This document shows positions 16,000-24,528 of a stretch of 39,739 nucleotides of DNA, in pieces; the first letter of the stretch is position 1, and each line of letters begins with the position of its first letter. The translations under genes were made by a program, and so were the position numbers. The stretch comes from an uncultured SAR86 cluster bacterium (GTDB taxonomy: Bacteria > Pseudomonadota > Gammaproteobacteria > Magnimaribacterales > D2472), in the NCBI GenBank assembly GCA_902623685.1, contig CACNUQ010000011.1, positions 1 through 39,739 on the forward strand, given 5' to 3'. The notes under the pieces were generated by a model. The model saw nothing but the letters and a program-made list of their open reading frames with translations, had not been told where the DNA came from and did no database searches.

Positions 16000-18087
16000 T
16001 TAGATATCTAACGCTTTTTTAGAAAGTTTCATCTTTCCTCGGTCAAAACCTATCAACTTAACCTTGATAATATCTCCTTCACTTAGGACATCAGAAACAT
16101 TTTCAACTCTCTCTGAAGAAATTTCAGAAACATGTAATAGCCCATCTTTACCTGGCAAAATATTTACAAAAGCACCAAAATCTACAATCTTAACAACCTT
16201 ACCTTCATATACTTTATTTAGTTCAGGATCTTCTATTATGCCTTCAATGATTTCAAGCGCCGCATTCATAATAGATTGTGTTTCTCCAAATATGGTGACG
16301 ACTCCATTATCATCTATGTCAACTGATGCTCCGGTATCGGCTTGCATGCCTTTTATAACTGCTCCGCCCTTTCCAATAATTTCTTTAATCTTATCCTGAT
16401 CTACAGTGATCTTTTTCATTGCAGGGGTGTTATCTGACAATTCTTTTGGCGCGGAAATAACTTCGTTCATTTTGTCTAAAATATGCATGCGTGCATTTTT
16501 TGCTTTCTTTAAAGCAGACTCCATAATTTCAGATGTGATGCCTTGAACTTTTATATCCATTTGCAGTGCAGTGACGCCCTCTTTAGTACCAGCCACCTTA
16601 AAGTCCATATCACCAAGATGATCCTCGTCACCAAGAATGTCTGTTAAAACAGCAAAACTGTTTTCTTCTTTAATCAAGCCCATTGCTATTCCAGCAACTG
16701 GATTAGTGATGGGTACACCAGCATCCATCAACGAAAGAGAAGTTCCGCAGACTGAGGCCATTGAGCTTGATCCATTTGATTCTGTGATTTCTGAAACAAC
16801 CCTAATGGTATAACCAAATTCTTCAGAGTCAGGAAGAACAGCTTTGATTGCTCTTTTTGCAAGATTTCCATGGCCAATCTCTCTTCTCTTAGGACCTAAT
16901 GGCATACCAATTTCGCCAACGCTATATGCAGGAAAATTATAATGCAGCATGAAGGTATTAGATTCTTCGCCATTCAGCCCTTCTATTCTTTGAGCATCTC
17001 TTGTTGACCCAAGAGTGGCTGCAACTAATGCTTGTGTTTCTCCACGCGTAAATAAAGACGATCCGTGAACGCTTGGAAGGACATCAGTTTCAATATAGAT
17101 TGGTCTAACAGTATCTAAATCTCTTCCATCTATTCGCGGCTCATTTGCTAAAATGCTTTTTCTAACAACATCTTTTTCTACCAATTTGAAGGCATTCATT
17201 AATTTGCCTCTCTCTAAATCATCTAATTCATCATGAGCTTCATTTATTTTGACCCTTACAGCATTGATTGCTTCACCTCTACTTGCCTTATCCGCAATTT
17301 TAAATGCACTTGCTATTTCGTCTGTAAAAGAATCTGCAATCTTATTCTTAAATTCAGCTGTTCGCTCATCTTCAGAAAAATCCCATGGAGAAGGATCCAC
17401 TTTAGCTCTTAAATCTGAGCAGGCTTTAATAACTTTTTGCATTTCTTGATGACCATATAGCACTGAACCTAACATGAGATCTTCACTTAACTCATTTGCT
17501 TCGGATTCAACCATTAATACAGCATCTTCAGTTCCCGCTACGACCATATCCAACATAGATTCTTTCAACTCTTCTGGTGAGGGGTTTAAAACATAATTAC
17601 TATCGATAAAACCAACTCTTGCAGCTCCAAGTGGTCCCTGAAATGGAACCCCTGAAATTGAAAGCGCTGCAGAGGCACCAATCAGAGAAGCTATGTCAGG
17701 ATTAATATTTTTATCTGAAGATAATACTGTACAGAAAATCTGTATTTCATTTTTAAAATCCTCTGGGAATAGAGGTCTAATCGGTCTATCAATCAATCTG
17801 GAAGTTAATGTTTCTTGTTCAGTTGGTCTTGCCTCCCTTTTAAAATATCCGCCAGGAATTTTTCCAGCAGCGTAAAATTTCTCTTGATAGAAAACAGCTA
17901 ATGGAAAAAAATCTTTATAAGGATCAGCTTCCTTTCTGGCGACCATAGTTGTCAACACTACTAAATTATCAATTGTAACAATGATGCTTGATGTAGCCTG
18001 TCTTGCTATTTTGCCAGTTTCGATTTTGACAGTTTTATTTCCGTATTCGAATTCTACAGACTGAGTATTTAATTTATTTTCTTCCAC
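16000..18087 (-). CDS. pnp: Polynucleotide phosphorylase
   Basis: Phosphorolytic 3'-5' exoribonuclease and RNA-tailing enzyme, usually part of the degradosome (695 aa). Two RNase PH domains are visible; the second contains FTRGETQALV and GEIGMPLGPKRREIGHGNLAKRA, the phosphate and active-site region. The KH domain KITVDQDKIKEIIGKGG begins near residue 553, and the S1 domain VVKIVDFGAFVNILPGKDGLLHVSEIS ends the protein. The start is GTG with AAGGA upstream, 12 bp after rpsO, the normal rpsO-pnp pairing. No intrinsic terminator separates them. Confidence 0.97.
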   Translation of the reverse strand: MEENKLNTQSVEFEYGNKTVKIETGKIARQATSSIIVTIDNLVVLTTMVARKEADPYKDFFPLAVFYQEKFYAAGKIPGGYFKREARPTEQETLTSRLIDRPIRPLFPEDFKNEIQIFCTVLSSDKNINPDIASLIGASAALSISGVPFQGPLGAARVGFIDSNYVLNPSPEELKESMLDMVVAGTEDAVLMVESEANELSEDLMLGSVLYGHQEMQKVIKACSDLRAKVDPSPWDFSEDERTAEFKNKIADSFTDEIASAFKIADKASRGEAINAVRVKINEAHDELDDLERGKLMNAFKLVEKDVVRKSILANEPRIDGRDLDTVRPIYIETDVLPSVHGSSLFTRGETQALVAATLGSTRDAQRIEGLNGEESNTFMLHYNFPAYSVGEIGMPLGPKRREIGHGNLAKRAIKAVLPDSEEFGYTIRVVSEITESNGSSSMASVCGTSLSLMDAGVPITNPVAGIAMGLIKEENSFAVLTDILGDEDHLGDMDFKVAGTKEGVTALQMDIKVQGITSEIMESALKKAKNARMHILDKMNEVISAPKELSDNTPAMKKITVDQDKIKEIIGKGGAVIKGMQADTGASVDIDDNGVVTIFGETQSIMNAALEIIEGIIEDPELNKVYEGKVVKIVDFGAFVNILPGKDGLLHVSEISSERVENVSDVLSEGDIIKVKLIGFDRGKMKLSKKALDI

Positions 18088-18099
18088 GATTTTCCTTAT

Positions 18100-18369
18100 T
18101 TACCCTCTTAATTTAAGGGATTTGATTATGTCTTGATAACTTTCAAGATTTTTTCTTTTTAAATAAGCTAAAAGCTTTCTTCTTAAGTTAACCATTCTTA
18201 TAAGACCTGTTCTTGAATGATGGTCTTTTTTGTGAGTTTTAAAATGAGATTGTAATTTATTTATATTTTCTGTGAGAAGAGCTATTTGCACCTCAGGTGA
18301 GCCAGTATCAGTGTCACTATTTTGAAACTTTTTAACAATTTTATTTTTTTCTTCTTTTAGTAGAGCCAT
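18100..18369 (-). CDS. rpsO: Ribosomal protein uS15
   Basis: Binds the 16S central domain early in 30S assembly. 89 aa from the ATG at 18369, the same length as E. coli S15, with [51 protein letters not shown] matching throughout in shorter blocks. The open frame continues 16 codons upstream (MRGLRRF...), but that part overlaps a leader pseudoknot, and AAGGAG 9 nt before the inner ATG fixes the true start. Probably regulated by S15 itself through that pseudoknot. Confidence 0.96.
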   Translation of the reverse strand: MALLKEEKNKIVKKFQNSDTDTGSPEVQIALLTENINKLQSHFKTHKKDHHSRTGLIRMVNLRRKLLAYLKRKNLESYQDIIKSLKLRG

Positions 18370-18378
18370 AAGTATTTT

Positions 18379-18432
18379 CTCCTTGGATATGCTCCTAAAT
18401 CTTCTCAAACCTCGCATATCTAAAGTTTGAGA
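18379..18432 (-). promoter_or_regulatory. Putative S15 autoregulatory mRNA pseudoknot
   Basis: In the rpsO leader, read on the minus strand, two interlocked stems are perfect: TCTCAAAC (18432-18425) with GTTTGAGA (18410-18403), and GATATGC (18420-18414) with GCATATC (18392-18386). The loops are TTTA, GAG and a 10-nt AGATTTAGGA. The second stem ends one base from AAGGAG (18384-18379). This H-type arrangement is like the E. coli S15 operator, where S15 traps the ribosome on a pseudoknot. The pairing is seen directly; ligand binding is inferred. Confidence 0.7.
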
Positions 18433-18459
18433 TGATGTAGCTTATTACTTATTTACCTA

Positions 18460-19302
18460 TTAAACAAGGTATTCATGCTTGAAGCCATTGCTAGTATTTT
18501 TTCCTATTGCGATAAATTGATTTGAGGCATCATAAACTCTCAACAAATTTTCATGATCAAGGTTGATTTCAATTGGCCTGCCATTAAGAAATGCTCTGCT
18601 TTCTTTTTCATTTAGTTGAATAAAATCTAAATCCTCAAAAGCATTTTCCAATGATATAAGATTTTCTAAACTTAATTCGTCTAATGAGAACGAATCAGAT
18701 AGTAAAAATTTTTCCTGGCTTGTTCTAACTAATTTTGATAGATTGGCACCACAACCAAGCTTTAACCCAAAATCTCTTGCAATAGATCTAATATAAGTGC
18801 CCTTTGAGCAATTGATATCAAATGAAACTTTCGGCATTTCTATCGAAATATTATTTATATTTTTGATAAATATCTTTCTTGCAGCTTTTTCAATCTTGAT
18901 TCCATCTCTTGCATACCTATATAGAGGTTTGCCTTTATGCTTAAGTGCTGAGTAATTTGGAGGGAATTGGTCACTCTCGCCCAAAAAACTTAGCAAGGCT
19001 TTTTTAGCTTGAAAATCATTAATATTGACATCTTTGCAAGAAATAACCTCTCCTTCAGCATCGTCAGTATTTGTTTGAATGCCAAGTGTTACCTCAGCTC
19101 GATATGACTTTTCACTTTGCAAAAGAAGAGATGCAAATTTAGTTGCTCTATTTATAGCAATTATCAAAAGACCAGTTGCCATTGGATCTAAAGTGCCCAA
19201 ATGTCCAACCCTATCAAGATTAAATTGTTTTTTTATTATTTGAACAACTCTTGATGAAGTTATGCCAGAATCTTTATTAACTAATAGAAATCCACTAATC
19301 AC
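18460..19302 (-). CDS. truB: tRNA pseudouridine-55 synthase
   Basis: Converts U55 to pseudouridine in the T loop of most tRNAs (280 aa). The catalytic Asp39 lies in GHLGTLDPMATGLL, preceded by the N-terminal GFLLVNKDSGITSS motif. SYRAEVTLGIQTNTDDAEGE and NCSKGTYIRSIARDFG (the RNA-binding TYIRS motif) follow. The C-terminal PUA-like part is short. The start is GTG, overlapping the rbfA stop by 8 nt (GTGATTAG). Standard position between rbfA and rpsO. Confidence 0.96.
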   Translation of the reverse strand: MISGFLLVNKDSGITSSRVVQIIKKQFNLDRVGHLGTLDPMATGLLIIAINRATKFASLLLQSEKSYRAEVTLGIQTNTDDAEGEVISCKDVNINDFQAKKALLSFLGESDQFPPNYSALKHKGKPLYRYARDGIKIEKAARKIFIKNINNISIEMPKVSFDINCSKGTYIRSIARDFGLKLGCGANLSKLVRTSQEKFLLSDSFSLDELSLENLISLENAFEDLDFIQLNEKESRAFLNGRPIEINLDHENLLRVYDASNQFIAIGKNTSNGFKHEYLV

Positions 19303-19636
19303 TTAATGAGTTTAATAAGGTATCAATATTGTTATATCTCTCAAGACTCTTATCATATTTAAATATGAGTTTTGGAACTCTCCTGATTTGCATAAATTTT
19401 GAAAGCTTAGACCTTACCATTGATGCAAATTTTTCGAGAGATTTAAAATCAGGTGAGTCAGAAATATCACCGTCAATAATGGTATAAAAAACTGTTGCAA
19501 CGCCAAGGTCAGTTGAGCATTTAACATCAACTATATTTAAGAATTGATACCGAGGATCTCTGACTTGAGATGAAATAATTTGAGATATTTCTTTTTTTAA
19601 AAAATCTTCAACTTTCGGAACTCTTGTTAAAGACAT
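19295..19636 (-). CDS. rbfA: 30S ribosome-binding factor A
   Basis: Single KH-fold factor for late maturation of the 16S 5' end and cold adaptation (113 aa). Matches include VEDFLKKEISQIISSQVRDPR and the conserved VKCSTDLGVATVFYT strand. I chose the ATG at 19636, four bases after the infB stop; a TTG 12 codons upstream would extend the protein into infB but adds sequence not found in RbfA proteins. No clear ribosome site is present, consistent with coupling to infB termination. Confidence 0.93.
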   Translation of the reverse strand: MSLTRVPKVEDFLKKEISQIISSQVRDPRYQFLNIVDVKCSTDLGVATVFYTIIDGDISDSPDFKSLEKFASMVRSKLSKFMQIRRVPKLIFKYDKSLERYNNIDTLLNSLSD

Positions 19637-19640
19637 GGTA

Positions 19641-21944
19641 TTAAATGCTTTGAGCCTCTTCTTTTCTATCAAAAACTTCTACCTTATCGCCTGGTCTGAT
19701 ATCTTTGTAGTTCTTAATACCAACGCCACATTCTGTTCCAGATTTAACTTCACCGACATCATCTTTGAATCTTCTAAGCGAATCTAACTCTCCTTGATGG
19801 ATAACAACGTCATCCCTTAAAACTCTTACAGGTTTATTTTTTAATATAGATCCCTCTTCAACCATACAGCCTGCTACTTGACCAAATTTTGGAGAATTAA
19901 ATACCTCTAATACTTCTGCAATTCCAACAATTTCTTCTTTAACAATTGGATCTAATAAACCGCTTAATCTAGCTTTAACTTCATCAATAAGCTCATAAAT
20001 AATACTGTGGTAAGACAATATAAGGTCTTCACTTTCAACAATCTTCTTTGCGGAATTATCTGATCTAACATTAAAACCTAAAATAATTGATTCTGTAGCT
20101 AGTGCCAGATTGACATCAGATTCCGAAATTCCTCCAACCCCTGAAGCAACAATTTTTATTGACGCATCATCATTTCCAATATCAGACATAGCTGCAACAA
20201 TAGCCTCTGAGGTACCAGCAACATCAGATTTTAAGATAAGATTGAGTACTTTTTTATCAGATTGGCCCATGGATTCAAATATATTGCCAAGGCTTTCATC
20301 TCTTTGTTTTAATACTTTTCGATCTTTAATTTTATTTTCTCTAAATTCTGCAATTTCGCGCGCTTCTTTATCATTCTTTACAACTTGGAAGGTCTCGCCT
20401 GCATCAGGAACACTGTTAAGGCCTAATATTTCTACTGCAAATGATGGTTCGGCACTTTTTAATTTATTTCCATCGGAGCTAATAATACTTTTTACTTTTC
20501 CAACAGCAGATCCACAAACCACAATATCTCCGACTTTCAAAGTACCATTTTGTACAAGCAAAGTTGCTACAGCGCCTCTAAATTTATCTAATTCAGATTC
20601 AATTACAACTCCCTGAGCTTGTCCCTCATAGTGAGCCTTAAGCTCTAAAAGCTCAGATTCTAAGACAACAGCTTCTAAAAGTTTGTCGACTCCATCACCT
20701 TGAAGAGCAGAAACTGGTACCATCTGGATATTACCACCCCAATCCTCTGGAGTTAAGTCTTTAGCAGCTAAATCTCCTTTGATTCTTTCTACATCTGCTC
20801 CTTGAAGATCCATTTTGTTTATAGCAACAACAATAGAAACGCCAGCTGCTTTAGCATGATTGATAGCCTCTTCAGTTTGAGGCATGACTCCATCATTTGC
20901 TGCTACAACTAAAATGACAACATCAGTAGTATTAGCTCCCCTTGCTCTCATAGATGTAAATGCAGCATGACCTGGAGTATCTATGAATGTAATAACAGAA
21001 TCACCAACAGGCACTTGATATGCCCCAATATGCTGTGTAATTCCTCCAGCTTCTCCATCAACTACTTTAGTTTTTCTTATAAAATCAAGCAAAGTTGTCT
21101 TACCATGATCAACATGTCCCATAACTGTAATAACTGGAGCTCTTGTTTTTGGCGTATCCGTATAATTTATATTGCCAATAATTTCATCTTCTACAGACGA
21201 ATCACTAAGCGCAATTCCGTTATGACCAAGCTCTTCAGCGACTAAAATCCCTGTCTCTTGATCTATAGAGTCATTTATAGATGCAGCAACTCCCATGCTC
21301 ATCAATACTTTTACCACTTCTCCACCCTTTATGAACATAAGCTTAGCAAGTTCACCTACCAGTATCGTCTCTGGAACTTCTATATCACGCTTTATGAATT
21401 CAACAGGCTTTGCAAATTGATGTTCAGTTCCTTCATTAAAACTGGTCTCACGTCTAGAGTAATCCTTCGCTGCTCGTGACAATTGGTCTTTAACATTTAC
21501 CCGTGGCTGAGGTTTTTGTTGAGACTTAGACTGTGATTTTTGAGCTTTCTTGGCAGCTTGTTGCTGCTCTTGTTTTATACGAATAGCCTCTTTGATTTGA
21601 TCTTCTCTTTTTTGCTGCTGCTCTTTTAAATTTTCTGCAGCTGCCTGCCTTTTTGCTTCAATATTATCTGAAAGACCATCAGAAGGGCTTGGAGACGATG
21701 AGGTAGGTTGTGATAAAGTTCCTTTAGATTTAACTTTCACTCCACCACTACTTGAAGATGATGCAACAGCAGAGGCTGCAGAACTTTTTCGTTCTTTTAA
21801 TGATTTAAGTATTGCTAATTTGTCAGCAGGAGTAATTTCATCTGTAGGTTTGCTATGCGAAAGCCCAGCAGCCTTCATTCTCTCTAATAATGCATCATCC
21901 TTAATTTTTAAGGTTTTTGCGAAATCTTTTACAGTAAGTCCCAA
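19641..21944 (-). CDS. infB: Translation initiation factor IF-2
   Basis: GTPase that brings fMet-tRNA to the 30S P site and promotes subunit joining (767 aa). Domains: an IF2_N fold (1-50), a low-complexity charged/serine/glutamine linker (54-160), a second IF2_N-like unit (about 190-245), G domain with GHVDHGKT (276-283) and DTPGHAAF (322-329), then the beta-barrel and C2 fMet-tRNA-binding domains. The first in-frame start is TTG at 21944. AAGGAAG lies 8 nt before it, and an in-frame ATT two codons earlier is a rare alternative of the infC type; no ATG is available. Located between nusA and rbfA as expected. Confidence 0.96.
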   Translation of the reverse strand: MGLTVKDFAKTLKIKDDALLERMKAAGLSHSKPTDEITPADKLAILKSLKERKSSAASAVASSSSSGGVKVKSKGTLSQPTSSSPSPSDGLSDNIEAKRQAAAENLKEQQQKREDQIKEAIRIKQEQQQAAKKAQKSQSKSQQKPQPRVNVKDQLSRAAKDYSRRETSFNEGTEHQFAKPVEFIKRDIEVPETILVGELAKLMFIKGGEVVKVLMSMGVAASINDSIDQETGILVAEELGHNGIALSDSSVEDEIIGNINYTDTPKTRAPVITVMGHVDHGKTTLLDFIRKTKVVDGEAGGITQHIGAYQVPVGDSVITFIDTPGHAAFTSMRARGANTTDVVILVVAANDGVMPQTEEAINHAKAAGVSIVVAINKMDLQGADVERIKGDLAAKDLTPEDWGGNIQMVPVSALQGDGVDKLLEAVVLESELLELKAHYEGQAQGVVIESELDKFRGAVATLLVQNGTLKVGDIVVCGSAVGKVKSIISSDGNKLKSAEPSFAVEILGLNSVPDAGETFQVVKNDKEAREIAEFRENKIKDRKVLKQRDESLGNIFESMGQSDKKVLNLILKSDVAGTSEAIVAAMSDIGNDDASIKIVASGVGGISESDVNLALATESIILGFNVRSDNSAKKIVESEDLILSYHSIIYELIDEVKARLSGLLDPIVKEEIVGIAEVLEVFNSPKFGQVAGCMVEEGSILKNKPVRVLRDDVVIHQGELDSLRRFKDDVGEVKSGTECGVGIKNYKDIRPGDKVEVFDRKEEAQSI

Positions 21945-21961
21945 ATCAATAACTTCCTTTT

Positions 21962-23425
21962 TTAATTAAACCAATTTTCTCTGGCTTTCATAATAATATC
22001 TGCTGCCTTCTTTTCGTTTATTTCAATAACATCTAAAAGTTCATCAACAGCTAATTCTGCAATATCATCTTTACTTTTAAGAGCATTGGATACAAGAGTT
22101 TCTACCTCCTCTTCACTAAAGCCTAATTCTGTAAGTGACTCTAAGTTTGATTCTTCTTGAGTTATCTCGCCCATTGCCTCCATCAAAGCAGCATCTGCCG
22201 CTGCTGCTTTTATTTCCTCGGCTCTTGTTTCATCGATTTCCATTGTAGAAGATAGCTTTCCATCTTCAGCGTATGCAACATCATCAAAAGTCAAAAACCC
22301 TCCTCTAATTAACGCTTCGGCCTCTTTTTCGTCAATGCTCAAATTATCCATAAGCTTAGCCTGAAATTCTGCCTCTACAACTCTCTCTTTTGCCTCAGCT
22401 TCATTACTGCTAATAATGTTTAACTCCCAACCAACAAGTCTAGATGCTAATCTAATATTTTGACCTCTTGAACCAATTGCCAAAGCTAAATTTTCTTCAT
22501 TGACAGCTAATTCCATAGAACGAGAATCTTCATCCATAACTATTGATTCAACTTTCGCAGGAGCAAGAGAGTTAATCACCATTTGAGCTGGATTATCATC
22601 GTAAATAATAATATCTATTCTCTCATTTCCCAGTTCACCAGATACTGATTGCACCCTTGAACCACGCATTCCAACGCAGGCTCCAACGGGATCTATACGT
22701 CCATCATTTGTTTTAACAGTAATCTTTGACCTAGAACCGGCATCTCGAGCGATGCCTCTAATTTCAATAATATCTTCGTTAATTTCAGGAACTTCAACCC
22801 TAAATAACTCTGTTACCATTTCAGGACATGTTCTGCTAAGCATTAATTGAGAGCCTCTGCCTTCAATTTCTTTAATTTGTAAAATAGCTCGTATCCTGTC
22901 GTTAATTTTGTATATCTCGCCAGGGAGCAATTGATCTCTCGGAAGGATAGCTTCAACGTCATTTCCAATGTCAACGATTATATTGTCCCTCGTTACTCTT
23001 TTCACTGTTCCACTCATAAGGGAATTATCTTGAGATTTAAACATAGCCACAATTGTGTCTCTTTCAGCTTCCCTAACTTTTTGCATCATTACTTGGCGCG
23101 CGGCTTGAGTTTCAATCCGTCCAAAGACAATATTATCTACATCTTTTGAAAATGTATCGCCAATATGCATCTTAGAGTCTAATTCCGAAATATGACTTTC
23201 CTTATGAAAGTCCTCAGAATCCTCATTTTCTACAAGCCAATGTCTATGAGTAGTGTATTCTCCTGTTGATTGATCAATAGAGACTGATATGTTTGCATCT
23301 TCATGAAAATGCCTAAGAGATGCACTTGCAATAGCTGTTTCTAAAGCATTAAATATTATTTCTTCTTCAATGCCTTTCTCATTAGAAACAGATTCAACTA
23401 CTGCTAAAATTTCAATACTTTCCAT
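21962..23425 (-). CDS. nusA: Transcription termination/antitermination factor NusA
   Basis: Binds RNA polymerase and nascent RNA and modulates pausing, intrinsic termination and antitermination (487 aa). N-terminal polymerase-binding domain, S1 domain (about 135-200, beginning SGTVKRVTRDNIIVDIG), KH1/KH2 with VGACVGMRGSRVQSV and LAIGSRGQNIRLA, then two C-terminal helix-hairpin acidic repeats (about 355-485). The two C-terminal repeats match the E. coli-type proteobacterial form. The ATG shares one base with the rimP stop (TAATG). Confidence 0.97.
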   Translation of the reverse strand: MESIEILAVVESVSNEKGIEEEIIFNALETAIASASLRHFHEDANISVSIDQSTGEYTTHRHWLVENEDSEDFHKESHISELDSKMHIGDTFSKDVDNIVFGRIETQAARQVMMQKVREAERDTIVAMFKSQDNSLMSGTVKRVTRDNIIVDIGNDVEAILPRDQLLPGEIYKINDRIRAILQIKEIEGRGSQLMLSRTCPEMVTELFRVEVPEINEDIIEIRGIARDAGSRSKITVKTNDGRIDPVGACVGMRGSRVQSVSGELGNERIDIIIYDDNPAQMVINSLAPAKVESIVMDEDSRSMELAVNEENLALAIGSRGQNIRLASRLVGWELNIISSNEAEAKERVVEAEFQAKLMDNLSIDEKEAEALIRGGFLTFDDVAYAEDGKLSSTMEIDETRAEEIKAAAADAALMEAMGEITQEESNLESLTELGFSEEEVETLVSNALKSKDDIAELAVDELLDVIEINEKKAADIIMKARENWFN

Positions 23426-23901
23426 TATTTGTTTACCCTCATAAGTTCCTCAAAATTTGGTTTTAAACGACACAAATCAAGATCTGCAAAATTTAAAATC
23501 ATTTTTTCTTCTCCACTCTGAAATAAAATCTCATCATTGTCTATATTTATGAGCTTGGCTACAAGACTTCTCTTACCATCTTTCATTTCTCGTAACTTTA
23601 AATCAAAATCTTCCTTGAGAAATGCAGAAAGTTGTTCTATCTTAAAAATCTTTCTGTCTACGCCTGGTGTAGAAACCTCTAAAACAAAATCTTGATCAAA
23701 AAACGTATCGTTTAACGCGAGTTCATAATTTAAGTCTTTAGCTACCTTTTCACAGTCATCTATTGTTGCACCTGCAATAGCATCAATAAAGACTCTAATT
23801 GTTGGTCTTTTTTTTCCTCTCAATAATTCGATACCCCATAGCTCACAGCCATGACTGGTAACTACAGGCTCAATCGCAATTTCAAGTTCCTCTATTCTCA
23901 T
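23425..23901 (-). CDS. rimP: Ribosome maturation factor RimP
   Basis: Needed for early 30S assembly (158 aa). Visible: MRIEELEIAIEPVVTSHGCELWGIEL, then RPTIRVFIDAIAGATIDDCEKVAKDLN and VLEVSTPGVDRKIF, the family core. The ATG at 23901 is the natural start; the frame stays open for 26 more codons but runs back through a terminator hairpin into tRNA-fMet, so the longer form is not credible. First protein gene of the nusA-infB cluster. The intrinsic terminator at 23909-23935 separates it from metY. Confidence 0.94.
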   Translation of the reverse strand: MRIEELEIAIEPVVTSHGCELWGIELLRGKKRPTIRVFIDAIAGATIDDCEKVAKDLNYELALNDTFFDQDFVLEVSTPGVDRKIFKIEQLSAFLKEDFDLKLREMKDGKRSLVAKLINIDNDEILFQSGEEKMILNFADLDLCRLKPNFEELMRVNK

Positions 23902-23908
23902 ATCTCTT

Positions 23909-23935
23909 AAAAATAAAAATGGGGCAAATGCCCCA
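23909..23935 (-). terminator. Intrinsic terminator after metY
   Basis: Minus strand: TGGGGC-ATTT-GCCCCA stem (23935-23920), then TTTTTATTTTT. It lies 18 bp beyond the tRNA and just before the rimP start, so rimP-nusA-infB expression depends on read-through, as in the E. coli metY operon leader. Confidence 0.85.
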
Positions 23936-23952
23936 GTTCGTATCTCATTTAC

Positions 23953-24029
<77 letters not shown>

Positions 24030-24045
24030 TCGCAGAGGATTAGAG

Positions 24046-24073
24046 TTTATAGAAAGCAAGTACTTTAGGTCAA
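24046..24073 (-). promoter_or_regulatory. Promoter of metY-rimP-nusA operon
   Basis: Minus strand TTGACC (24073-24068), a 16-bp spacer, TATAAA (24051-24046); the predicted start near 24039 is about 10 nt before the tRNA. Confidence 0.65.
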
Positions 24074-24113
24074 GTTAATTCAAATTTATTTCGGTATTAA
24101 AAACTTATCTTGT

Positions 24114-24119
24114 TATAAT
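24114..24119 (+). promoter_or_regulatory. -10 box of tRNA-Leu
   Basis: Perfect TATAAT ending 10 nt before the tRNA, back-to-back with the metY promoter in a 100-bp gap. The -35 region (TTCGGT near 24090) is poor. Confidence 0.6.
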
Positions 24120-24129
24120 TGCTCACCTT

Positions 24130-24217
24130 GCCGAAGTGGTGGAATTGGTAGACACGCTAGCTTGAGGGGTTAGTGAGCGAAAGCTCGTGCGGGTTCAAGT
24201 CCCGCTTTCGGCACCAA
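24130..24217 (+). tRNA. leuU: tRNA-Leu (anticodon GAG)
   Basis: 88-nt class II tRNA with a long variable arm (GTGAGCGAAAGCTCGT) and encoded CCA. Acceptor GCCGAAG/TTTCGGC; anticodon arm CTAGC-TTGAGGG-GTTAG. It resembles E. coli leuU. It is on the opposite strand from secG and metY, its usual co-oriented neighbours. Its 3' end is 1 bp from the secG stop codon. Confidence 0.97.
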
Positions 24218-24218
24218 C

Positions 24219-24524
24219 TTAATCTACAGGGATTTCAGAAGTTTTTGTTGCTTCCTGAATTTCCTCATCAGTAAATAATACTTCAGTATTAGCATTTTTT
24301 AGTAATACTGCTTGCGCAAGGTTAAGAATCAAAAAAAGTGCAGCAATGATTCCTGTAAGTTTTCCAAGAAAATTAGAGGGTCCAACTGCTCCAAACATCG
24401 AATTTGATGATCCGCCCCCAAAAGCTGAACCAAGATCAGAACCTTTTCCCTGCTGCAATATAACTAAAGCAATAAGAATTATCGCAAGGATAATACAGAT
24501 GATTTTTATTGCTGTAATAATCAT
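24219..24524 (-). CDS. secG: Preprotein translocase subunit SecG
   Basis: Small inner-membrane partner of SecYE that assists SecA-driven secretion (101 aa). Two membrane helices (about 3-24 and 53-73) flank the cytoplasmic loop VILQQGKGSDLGSAFGGGSSN, whose QQGKG and FGGG motifs are the family signature. A short acidic C-terminal tail follows. It starts 4 bp after tpiA in the same operon and converges with tRNA-Leu, so read-through would make RNA antisense to that tRNA. Confidence 0.96.
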   Translation of the reverse strand: MIITAIKIICIILAIILIALVILQQGKGSDLGSAFGGGSSNSMFGAVGPSNFLGKLTGIIAALFLILNLAQAVLLKNANTEVLFTDEEIQEATKTSEIPVD

Positions 24525-24528
24525 TTTT

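Noticed and set aside
18370-18417. 16-codon extension of rpsO
   Set aside because: S15 has the normal length from the inner ATG with AAGGAG; the extension overlaps the pseudoknot.
19637-19672. TTG-initiated longer RbfA overlapping infB
   Set aside because: The added residues are not part of RbfA, and an ATG lies four bases after the infB stop.
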